Below, piece by piece: positions 1 to 5,991 of a stretch of DNA of 10,763 bases (positions within the stretch are counted from its first letter, which is position 1; each line of letters begins with the position of its first letter). The translations under genes were made by a program, and so were the position numbers. The stretch comes from CAZVAR01 sp964625225 (GTDB lineage Bacteria > Pseudomonadota > Alphaproteobacteria > JAJUGE01): NCBI GenBank assembly GCA_964625225.1, contig CAZVAR010000129.1:1-10763 (forward strand). Reading direction: 5' to 3'. The notes beneath the pieces are model-generated. The model did no database searches and was not told the DNA's origin. It worked only from the letters and a program-made list of their open reading frames with translations.

Positions 1-992
1 ACCGCGCCGCGACCGCCGACGAGATCCGGATCATGCGCGGGAGACTGGAAGCGGCGCTGGCAGCGGGTGCGATCGGCCTCAGCACCGGCCTGTTCTACCA
101 CCCCGCCAATGCCGCCCCGACCGAGGAGGTGATCGAACTCGCCCGGGCGCTCGCGCCGGCCGGCGCGCTCCACACGACGCACATGCGCGACGAGGCCGAC
201 CATGTCGTCGACTCGCTGGAGGAGACCTTCCGCATCGGCCGCGCGGCCGGTGTGCCGGTCGTGATCTCCCATCACAAGTGCGCCGGGCAGCGGAATTTCG
301 GCCGCTCGCGCGAGACGCTGGCGCGGTTCGCACGGGCACGCGCCGGGCAGCCGATCGGCCTCGACGCCGATCCCTTTGTCGCGGGCTCCACGGTCCTCGA
401 CCCCGACCGCTTCATGGGCGCCAGCAAGATCCTGATCACCTGGTCGGAGCCCTACCCGGACGCCACCGGTCGCGAGCTCGGTGAGATCGCCGACGAATGG
501 GGCGTCGGCTGGGCCGAGGCGGCCGAGCGGCTGCGCCCGGCCGGCGCCATCTACTTCATGATGGATGAAGCGGACGTGCGGCGCATCCTTGCCTACCCCC
601 ACACCATGATCGGCTCGGACGGCCTGCCGCACGACACGCACCCGCATCCGCGCCTTTGGGGCACCTTCCCGCGCGTACTCGGCCATTACGTCCGCGAGGT
701 CGGCCTGTTCGGCCTGGAGGAAGGGGTCCGCCGCATGACGGGGCTGACCGCGGCGCGGTTCGGCCTGAAGGATCGCGGCGTGTTGCGCGAGGGGGCCTAC
801 GCCGATCTCGTCCTGTTCGACCCCGACACGATCGCCGACCGCTCGACCTTCGACCGGCCGACGGAGCCGGCCTCCGGCATCGAGCTGGTAATGGTCAACG
901 GCCGCATCGTCTGGCGCGACGGCGGCGCCACCGGCGACCGGCCGGGGCGAGCGGTGCGGCTGCAGGAATTGTCTTTGGCGACCTCGGGCTGA
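1..992 (+). CDS. N-acyl-D-amino-acid deacylase (D-aminoacylase), 5'-truncated by window edge
   Basis: Amidohydrolase-superfamily enzyme that hydrolyses N-acyl-D-amino acids to the free D-amino acid and a carboxylate, presumably in the cytoplasm. The frame is open from base 3 to a TGA at 990-992. The ATG at 33 is internal, because the codons before it already read as the family's ATADEI-type segment, so the true start lies off the window. Counting from that ATG, the visible metal and catalytic residues are His50 in HTTHMRDE, His80 in ISHHK and Asp196 in IGSDGLPHD. Their spacings of 30 and 116 residues are exactly those of His220, His250 and Asp366 in the Alcaligenes enzyme. The C-terminus has the usual small beta-domain (GAYADLVLFDPDTI). 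The early Cys ligand would be upstream of the window. The side-chain preference (neutral, D-Glu or D-Asp) cannot be read here. It is transcribed away from the transporter genes, about 1 kb before the convergent ATPase end. Confidence 0.9.
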   Translation, partial: RAATADEIRIMRGRLEAALAAGAIGLSTGLFYHPANAAPTEEVIELARALAPAGALHTTHMRDEADHVVDSLEETFRIGRAAGVPVVISHHKCAGQRNFGRSRETLARFARARAGQPIGLDADPFVAGSTVLDPDRFMGASKILITWSEPYPDATGRELGEIADEWGVGWAEAAERLRPAGAIYFMMDEADVRRILAYPHTMIGSDGLPHDTHPHPRLWGTFPRVLGHYVREVGLFGLEEGVRRMTGLTAARFGLKDRGVLREGAYADLVLFDPDTIADRSTFDRPTEPASGIELVMVNGRIVWRDGGATGDRPGRAVRLQELSLATSG

Positions 993-1210
993 GATTGCGG
1001 GCGCCACGCTCCGGATACCGGTCGGTCTCGGGCCGACTGTTTTCGGCCGGGCGAGCGTTCCGCTCCGATGACATCGTATCGGCACCCGGGCGCTCTCCGG
1101 CGGCCGCGGCGACAGGTATCCGGACAGCTTGTTACTTGGACACCCCCTGTAAGGCCGCCATCTTTCGAGGACGGTTAGAGTATAATCAGAATAAGATAGG
1201 ATAAAGAAAT

Positions 1211-1240
1211 TTGAATATATGATATTACGTGGATTATAAT
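1211..1240 (+). promoter_or_regulatory. Putative sigma70-type promoter
   Basis: TTGAAT at 1211-1216 (4 of 6 to TTGACA) is followed after 18 bp by TATAAT at 1235-1240 (6 of 6). Transcription would start near 1247 and run rightward into the broken gene beginning at 1313. A second TATAAT at 1181-1186 has no acceptable -35 at the right distance. AT-rich DNA yields chance matches, so this is a plausible promoter and not a proven one. Confidence 0.5.
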
Positions 1241-1273
1241 AGATAGTACATGTGTAGATGGGTGCATTAATAT

Positions 1274-1287
1274 CACAATATATTGTG
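1274..1287. promoter_or_regulatory. Perfect 14-bp palindrome, possible operator
   Basis: CACAATA at 1274-1280 is followed directly by its exact reverse complement TATTGTG at 1281-1287. It lies about 34 bp past the -10 hexamer, inside the predicted 5' leader. A dimeric repressor site is the simplest reading. The symmetry stops sharply at both ends (T1273/T1288 do not pair). I do not recognise the cognate regulator. Confidence 0.35.
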
Positions 1288-1292
1288 TATCG

Positions 1293-1308
1293 CCTTATCG
1301 TAAGGAGG
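1293..1308 (+). promoter_or_regulatory. Shine-Dalgarno site overlapped by a small hairpin
   Basis: AAGGAGG at 1302-1308 is a near-ideal ribosome binding site, four bases before the ATG at 1313. Its first half lies in a 5-bp stem: CCTTA (1293-1297), loop TCG, TAAGG (1301-1305). In RNA this would partly hide the ribosome site, as in simple thermosensor or occlusion designs. The stem is short, so the effect may be small. Confidence 0.4.
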
Positions 1309-1312
1309 GTTG

Positions 1313-2015
1313 ATGCTCGTGACGGATCATTCGCACTGTGAAGTTATGTGGGAGTGATGCTGCGAGGTTGACTGCAGCCTTTCTGCATACCGGGATTTCG
1401 AAGATTCCCGTCGGTATGATCGGCTCGGCTCACCCGAGTGGTTGATTGCCGGGGCCGTCGATTAAGTATCTGCTGCTCGAGGCAGACGGTTTCGATCGGC
1501 GTGAGATCGTCGAGCGCATCCGCAATTGGCAAGTCTGGGCGCCACGCGATCTTCCCGTCATCGCGGAACGGCTGCCGCCACCCGAATCGACGGATCTCGT
1601 CGAATTTCTGAAGGGCAGGGTGCGGGCGATCGCGCCCTACTATCTCGGCCTGGCGCCACGGCTGTTTCGGCGCAGCGTCGCGCATTGCAGGCGTGTCGCG
1701 GGCCCGGCGCTGGCGGAAGAAGCACAGCTGAACCCCTATTCACCGCGGAGCTGGATGTGCCGCCGGACCCATCCCGCACGAACGCCGCTCGAAGAGCTGC
1801 CGCCGGACCGATTGCTGGTCGGAGAGCCGGTTTGGTACTAGCTGCGCGCGCTGAAATGCGAGGGGTGGAAGGAGATCGAGGTTCGCCGCCGTCCCTCCGA
1901 CCATATCTACATCTGCAGCAACGCAGGGATCAGAGGCAGGCCGCTGCATCTGCATCGCGGCATCACCCTGGTCCGCGACCGCCGCAGCATCGGCAATGTC
2001 CCGATCACCCTGTGA
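1313..2015 (+). pseudogene. Broken gene of unknown function
   Basis: I do not recognise the product. A good ribosome site leads into the ATG at 1313, which reads MLVTDHSHCEVMWE and stops at a TGA (1355-1357). The same frame then reopens and reads GSPEWLIAGAVD before a TAA at 1463. Adding one base of shift there continues smoothly as KYLLLEADGFDRREIVERI and onward in the frame that contains a TTG at 1446. That frame runs to a TAG at 1839-1841, then continues (LRALKCEGWKEIEVRRR ... IGNVPITL) to a TGA at 2013-2015. Codon use is GC-biased and coding-like on both sides of the TAG. One nonsense codon, one frameshift and a second nonsense codon in a single reading line argue for decay, although the exact joins are my inference. 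If only intact pieces count, the longest is 1446-1841 (131 residues, TTG start, immediately preceded by a stop). It ends convergently, 9 bp from the ATPase stop. Confidence 0.45.
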
Positions 2016-2024
2016 CCGAAGGCG

Positions 2025-3668
2025 CTACGCCGCCTCGAAGCGACCGAATTCCCAGCCCTTGCCGGGAGCGGCGTCGAACAGTGCCTTCGTGTAATCGTGG
2101 CGCGGGTTGCCGAACACCTCGGTAGCCGGCCCGTATTCCACCACCTCGCCGCGGTGCATCACGGCGACGCGGTCGCAGACCTGTGCCGCGACCCGGAGAT
2201 CGTGGGTGATGAACAGCATGGCGAGGTCGAAGCGGGTGCGGATGTCGTCCAGCAGCTCCAGCACCTGCGCCTGTACGGACACGTCGAGCGCGGACACCGC
2301 CTCGTCGGCGATCAGCAGCTCCGGCTCCACCGCCAGGGCCCGGGCGATGCCGATCCGCTGCCGCTGCCCTCCCGAGAACTGGTAGGGGTACCGGTCGACC
2401 GCCCGCGGGTCGAGGCCGACGAGGCTCATCAACTCGCGCGCCCGCTGCAGCGCTGCTTTGCGCGACAGGCCGAAATTCATCGGCCCCTCGGCGATCGAGT
2501 CACCCACCCGCCGGCGCGGGTTGAGCGAGCGGTACGGATCCTGGAACACGATCTGCACCCGCTTGCGGTGGTGCCGCAGCGACCGTGCCGGCAGTCGCGC
2601 GATCTCGTCGCGGTCGAAATAGATGCGGCCGCCGGTCGGGTCGATCAGGCGGACGATGCAGCGCGCCACGGTCGACTTGCCGGAGCCGGACTCGCCGACG
2701 ATGCCCAGGGTCTCGCCGCGGCGCACTTCCAGGTTCACGTCGCGGGCCGCCTTCACCACGCGCGCCCTCTGGAAGAAGCCGCCGCCGCCATAGGTCATGT
2801 CCAGATGCTCGGTGCGCATCACGACCGGCGCATCGGTCCGCACGGAGCGCTGGCGCGGCGTCATGCTGGGCACCGCGGAGATCAGCATCCGCGTGTAGTC
2901 GTGCTTCGGCCGCCGCAACACGTCGGTGGCGGGGCCGGTCTCGACCGCGCGCCCGTTCTGCATCACCACCACGCGGTCGGCGATCTCGGCGACGACGCCG
3001 AAATCGTGAGTGATGAACAGCACGCCCGTCCGATGCCGCTCCTGCAGCTCCTTGATGAGGCGCAGGATCTGCGCCTGCGTCGTCACGTCGAGCGCGGTGG
3101 TCGGCTCGTCGGCGATCAGCAGCGCAGGCTCCATCGCCAGCGCCATCGCGATCATCACGCGCTGCCGCTGTCCGCCGGAGAGCTGATGCGGATAGGCATG
3201 GCGGATGCGTTCCGGCTCCGGCATCCGCACGTCCTCCAGCACGTCGAGGACCCGCTGCGCCCGTTCCTGCGGCGACATCGCGGTGTGAACCTGAAGCACC
3301 TCCTCGATCTGCTGGCCGACCCGCACGACCGGATTGAGGGCGGTCATCGGCTCCTGGAAGATCATCGCCATCCGGCTGCCGCGCAGCTCCCGCATGCGCG
3401 CCGGGCTCGCCTGCAGCAGATCCTCGCCCTGCAGCAGCACCCGGCCGGCGGTCGGTACGAGCTGGCGCGGCAACAGGCCCATCACCGTGAAGGCCGTCAC
3501 CGATTTGCCTGAGCCGGACTCGCCGACCACGCACAGGATTTCCTGCGGCTGCACCGTGAGGCTGACATCCTCGACGGCATGCGCACGGTCGGCATCGGCC
3601 GGGAGGCGGACGGTCAGACCCTCGACGCGGAGGACCGGCTCGGGCGCGGGGACGGCGGGCTCAGACAC
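2025..3668 (-). CDS. Dipeptide/oligopeptide ABC transporter, fused double ATP-binding protein (DppD-DppF type)
   Basis: Cytoplasmic ATPase that drives the importer. Its 547 residues contain two complete nucleotide-binding domains, doing in one chain what separate DppD and DppF do elsewhere. Domain 1 has Walker A GESGSGKS at 49-56, signature LSGGQRQR at 163-170, Walker B LLIADEP at 183-189 and H-loop His221. Domain 2 has Walker A at 325-332, signature FSGGQRQR at 431-438, Walker B LLIADEA at 451-457 and H-loop His489. Each domain is followed by the HDYT segment (KHDYTRML, RHDYTKAL) typical of the oligopeptide subfamily's C-terminal extension. All catalytic elements are intact. The start is GTG (3668-3666), overlapping the permease stop by 8 bp (GTGTCTGA), so translation is probably coupled. 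Such fusions are common in alphaproteobacteria. Substrate choice is set by the binding protein and not by this subunit. Confidence 0.93.
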   Translation of the reverse strand: MSEPAVPAPEPVLRVEGLTVRLPADADRAHAVEDVSLTVQPQEILCVVGESGSGKSVTAFTVMGLLPRQLVPTAGRVLLQGEDLLQASPARMRELRGSRMAMIFQEPMTALNPVVRVGQQIEEVLQVHTAMSPQERAQRVLDVLEDVRMPEPERIRHAYPHQLSGGQRQRVMIAMALAMEPALLIADEPTTALDVTTQAQILRLIKELQERHRTGVLFITHDFGVVAEIADRVVVMQNGRAVETGPATDVLRRPKHDYTRMLISAVPSMTPRQRSVRTDAPVVMRTEHLDMTYGGGGFFQRARVVKAARDVNLEVRRGETLGIVGESGSGKSTVARCIVRLIDPTGGRIYFDRDEIARLPARSLRHHRKRVQIVFQDPYRSLNPRRRVGDSIAEGPMNFGLSRKAALQRARELMSLVGLDPRAVDRYPYQFSGGQRQRIGIARALAVEPELLIADEAVSALDVSVQAQVLELLDDIRTRFDLAMLFITHDLRVAAQVCDRVAVMHRGEVVEYGPATEVFGNPRHDYTKALFDAAPGKGWEFGRFEAA

Positions 3669-4542
3669 GCTTGGCGATCCGGGGGTCGAGGGTGTCGCGC
3701 AGGCCGTCGCCCAGCACGTTGACCGCGAGCACGATCAGCGCCAGTGCGGCCCCGGGAAAGAAGATGATCCAGGGCGCGAGCTGGAAGTAGGTCCGGCCCT
3801 CCGCCATGATGTTCCCCCAGCTCGGAATCTCCGGCGGCGTTCCCGCGCCGAGGAAGCTCAGGATCGCCTCCAGCAGCATCGCCGACGCACAGACATAGGT
3901 CGCCTGCACGATCAGCGGCGGCACGGTGTTCGGCAGCACGTGTCGGATCAGGATCAGCGGCAGCGGCGTTCCCGCGGCGATCGCCGCTTCGACGAAGGGC
4001 TCCTCGCGCACGCTGAGCACGACGCTGCGGACGAGGCGCACCACCCGTGGAACCTCGGGAATGGTGATGGCGACGATCACCGAGACCAGGCTCGCGCCGG
4101 ACAGCGACACCAGCGCCACGGCCAGCAGGATCGCCGGGATCGCCATCAGCCCGTCCATCACCCGCATCAGGATCGCGTCCAGGATCCGGATATAGCCTGC
4201 CAGCAGCCCGATCAGCAGGCCGATCAGCACGCTGAGCGCGGCGACGCTGAGGCCGACCACCAGCGAGATGCGGGCGCCGTAGACGGTGCGGCTGTAGATG
4301 TCACGCCCGAACATGTCGGTTCCGAACCAGAAGCTCTCGGACGGCCGCTTCAGGCGGTTGATCGGGTTGAACTGGATCGGGTCGGCCGTGAAGAGGGCCG
4401 GCGCGAACACGGCCATCAGCGCCATCAGCACCAGGATGCCGCCGCCGATCACCATGGTCGGGTGCCGCCGGAACACCGACCTCCGCAGTGCGCTCGGCCG
4501 GTCGATCACCGGATCGCGGATCGTATCGACGTGCTGACTCAA
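3661..4542 (-). CDS. Peptide ABC transporter permease, DppC/OppC family
   Basis: Inner-membrane subunit of the importer, 293 residues, a normal length for the family. After a short cytoplasmic N-terminus the first membrane segment lies at about 30-50. It is followed by the family hallmark GTDMFGRDIYSRTVYGAR at 74-91, which opens the conserved permease domain. Several further hydrophobic helices flank the ATPase-contacting EAA loop (EAAIAAGTPLPLILIRHVLPN region, about 185-205). The C-terminal LGDGLRDTLDPR is typical of DppC. The start is a TTG (4542-4540) that overlaps the TGA of the upstream permease in a TTGA arrangement. I accept it because the overlap and the family-like N-terminal length agree. 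It should pair with the DppB-type permease to form the membrane channel. Confidence 0.92.
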   Translation of the reverse strand: MSQHVDTIRDPVIDRPSALRRSVFRRHPTMVIGGGILVLMALMAVFAPALFTADPIQFNPINRLKRPSESFWFGTDMFGRDIYSRTVYGARISLVVGLSVAALSVLIGLLIGLLAGYIRILDAILMRVMDGLMAIPAILLAVALVSLSGASLVSVIVAITIPEVPRVVRLVRSVVLSVREEPFVEAAIAAGTPLPLILIRHVLPNTVPPLIVQATYVCASAMLLEAILSFLGAGTPPEIPSWGNIMAEGRTYFQLAPWIIFFPGAALALIVLAVNVLGDGLRDTLDPRIAKRV

Positions 4543-5480
4543 TAGCGGATCCTCGGATCGAGCGCGGTGTAGATGATGTCCACCAGCAGATTGATCAGGA
4601 TGTAGACCAGCGAGAAGACCAGCATCAGGCCCTGGATGATCGGGTAGTCGCGCTTCAGGATCGCGTCGAAGACCAGGCGGCCGAGGCCGGGGATGTTGAA
4701 CACGCTCTCGGTCACCACCACGCCGCCCAGCAGGATGGCGACGGCGATGCCGATCATTGTCACCACCGGCACCGCGGCGTTGCGCAGCGCGTGGCGCACC
4801 AGCACGGCGCGCTCGGTCAGGCCCTTGGCGTGGGCGGTCCGGATATAGTCCTCGTCGAGCACCTCGCGCACGCTCGCCCGGGTGATGCGGGCGATCAGCG
4901 CGATAAGAAAGCCGGACAGCGCGACGCTGGGCAGGACCATGTGGCTGAGAAAGGCGCCGAAGTCCTGGGTCGGGCTCACATAGCCCTGCACCGGCAGCCA
5001 GCGCAGGTCGATCGCGAAGATGTAGATCAGGACATAGCCCAGCACGAACACCGGGATCGAGAAGCCGAGCACCGCGAAGACCATGATCGCCTGGTCGATC
5101 CAGGTGCCGGCCTTCCAGGCCGCGATCGTGCCGAGCGGCACCGCGATGCCGACGATCAGCAGGAGCGTGGTCGCCGAGAGGGCCAGCGTCGGCTCCAGCC
5201 GCTGGCCGATCAGTTGCGTGACCGGAAGGTTGGAGAAGATCGAGATGCCGAGATCGCCCTGCAGCAGACGGCCGACCCAGGCGACGAACTGCACGTGCAG
5301 CGGCTGGTCGAGGCCGAGATTCGCCCGGATCCGGGCAATCGCCTCGGGCGTGGCGTAGTCCCCGGCGATGACCGTCGCCGGGTCGCCGGGGCTCAGCCGC
5401 AGCAGCAGGAAGACGAACAGCGCCACCACGGCGATCACCGGGACGGTGGCGAGGATGCGCTTCAGGATGAAACGGAGCAT
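4539..5480 (-). CDS. Peptide ABC transporter permease, DppB/OppB family
   Basis: Inner-membrane channel subunit, 313 residues. The start chosen is the ATG at 5480-5478, giving MLRFILKRIL, the usual DppB beginning with membrane segment 1 at about 9-27 and the conserved LRLSPGDPA just after it. An open frame extends further upstream to 5612, but those residues are Pro/Arg/Gly-rich and unlike the family. The periplasmic part includes LGLDQPLHVQF and GDLGISIFSNLPV. The ATPase-contacting loop is YIRTAHAKGL at 212-221, and the C-terminus ends TALDPRIRY. No strong ribosome site precedes the start, so translation may be modest or may depend on the long leader. It is the first of three overlapping genes (permease B, permease C, ATPase). 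Confidence 0.92.
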   Translation of the reverse strand: MLRFILKRILATVPVIAVVALFVFLLLRLSPGDPATVIAGDYATPEAIARIRANLGLDQPLHVQFVAWVGRLLQGDLGISIFSNLPVTQLIGQRLEPTLALSATTLLLIVGIAVPLGTIAAWKAGTWIDQAIMVFAVLGFSIPVFVLGYVLIYIFAIDLRWLPVQGYVSPTQDFGAFLSHMVLPSVALSGFLIALIARITRASVREVLDEDYIRTAHAKGLTERAVLVRHALRNAAVPVVTMIGIAVAILLGGVVVTESVFNIPGLGRLVFDAILKRDYPIIQGLMLVFSLVYILINLLVDIIYTALDPRIRY

Positions 5481-5661
5481 GTCGTCTCGACTCGGCAGTG
5501 AAGGGCCGGGTGCGTCCCGTCCGTTTCGGCTGGGCCCGGCGGCGGGATCACCGGTCCCGCCCCGTGCCCGGGTTCGACACGGCCGTCCGGGGCTTCCCTG
5601 CTCCCGCTCCATGTTGCCTCGGGAATGGCGGAACCGGCCTCCCGGAGCCGCGGCCCCGATT

Positions 5662-5708
5662 GCCTCACGCTTCGCGGCGGCCGCTCCGAGGCCGGCTCAG
5701 GGTGAGGC
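5662..5708. repeat. Extragenic palindromic element, copy 1
   Basis: GCCTCAC at 5662-5668 matches GTGAGGC at 5702-5708 as exact inverted ends. The GC-rich centre includes GCGGCCGC at 5677-5684, and CTCAGGGTGAGG lies at the right end. From general knowledge this resembles the CCTCA...TGAGG palindromes scattered between genes of many alphaproteobacteria. The centre is imperfectly symmetrical, so it looks like a diverged copy. Confidence 0.55.
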
Positions 5709-5735
5709 GAGCCTGGGGTGTCGCCGTACCCGAGC

Positions 5736-5773
5736 CTCATGGTCAGGAGGGAATGCCCGTTCCGGACCATGAG
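5736..5773. repeat. Extragenic palindromic element, copy 2
   Basis: CTCATGGTC at 5736-5744 is the exact inverse of GACCATGAG at 5765-5773, with a 20-base spacer that includes AGGAGGGAATG. It has the same CTCAT...ATGAG style of ends as alphaproteobacterial interspersed palindromes. It partly overlaps the tandem 18-bp repeat. Confidence 0.55.
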
Positions 5774-5790
5774 CCCGTTCCGGGTCATGA
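5755..5790. repeat. Tandem 18-bp direct repeat
   Basis: Two adjacent copies at 5755-5772 and 5773-5790 share GCCCGTTCCGG at their start and CATGA at their end. They differ only at two neighbouring bases (AC in the first, GT in the second). This looks like a local duplication of the right arm of the adjacent palindrome. Confidence 0.65.
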
Positions 5791-5895
5791 GAAGGCGTGC
5801 CGCACGGGCGAGGGCCGGGCTGCGGGCCGGGTCGGGGCATCGCCGGCAAGCCGTCGAGCGGGCTTTGAACGAAGCCTGCGACGACGGTGCCGGTC

Positions 5896-5928
5896 GCATG
5901 CCCGGCCGCCATGGTCGGCCGAGCATGC
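5896..5928. repeat. Strong imperfect palindrome downstream of the binding-protein gene
   Basis: GCATGC (5896-5901) pairs with GCATGC (5923-5928), and CGGCCG (5903-5908) pairs with CGGCCG (5916-5921). One C/A mismatch separates the two helices and the loop is seven bases. With 12 of 13 positions paired, this is the most stable hairpin I see in the window. It lies about 65 bases past the binding-protein stop on that gene's transcript. No run of T follows on either strand, so a transcript-stabilising hairpin fits better than a classic intrinsic terminator. Confidence 0.55.
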
Positions 5929-5964
5929 CCGGGTACTCCGCGGGCACCCGGTACCTCCCGTACC
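5929..5964. repeat. Pair of overlapping short inverted repeats
   Basis: CCGGGT (5929-5934) with ACCCGG (5946-5951) and GGTAC (5950-5954) with GTACC (5960-5964) can form two mutually exclusive stems directly after the stop of the binding-protein gene. Both are short and lack a T-tract. They may just be part of the palindrome cluster. Confidence 0.3.
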
Positions 5965-5991
5965 GCATGGCCGGAAACGGCGGCTCGCCCG

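Larger units (their letters stand above)
993..1312. other. Intergenic region containing an AT-rich island
   Basis: No convincing gene lies here. The first part (993 to about 1150) is GC-rich like the rest of the window. It holds one weak stem (GGCCG at 1031-1035 with CGGCC at 1044-1048) but no T-tract, so a terminator for the upstream deacylase is not demonstrated. From about 1166 to 1330 composition changes abruptly to AT-rich, which is foreign to the rest of the window. This island carries the promoter, palindrome and ribosome-site hairpin listed separately. Confidence 0.6.
5481..5991. other. Non-coding gap inside the transporter operon, rich in palindromes
   Basis: This 511-bp stretch separates the binding-protein gene from the permease genes. 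No frame gives a family-like protein. It holds at least three sizeable inverted repeats (5662-5708, 5736-5773, 5896-5928), a tandem 18-bp duplication (5755-5790) and smaller stems (5929-5964). Such elements after a binding-protein gene often stabilise the upstream message or trim read-through. That would raise the binding protein above the membrane subunits, but this is an inference here. Confidence 0.6.

Noticed and set aside
1355..1357. In-frame TGA in a Cys-rich context, considered as selenocysteine
   Set aside because: The frame meets another stop at 1463 and a further stop lies at 1839 in the shifted frame. I could not make out a convincing SECIS-like element placed for it. Decay explains all the lesions at once.
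1344..1685. Minus-strand open frame of 113 codons opposite the broken gene
   Set aside because: The plus strand has more coding-like codons in the same DNA, there is no ribosome site, and the translation has no recognisable family content.
2097..3512. Plus-strand 471-codon frame opposite the double ATPase
   Set aside because: It is a mirror of the ATPase codons, rich in His, Asp and Arg, and the opposite strand has all Walker and signature motifs in order.
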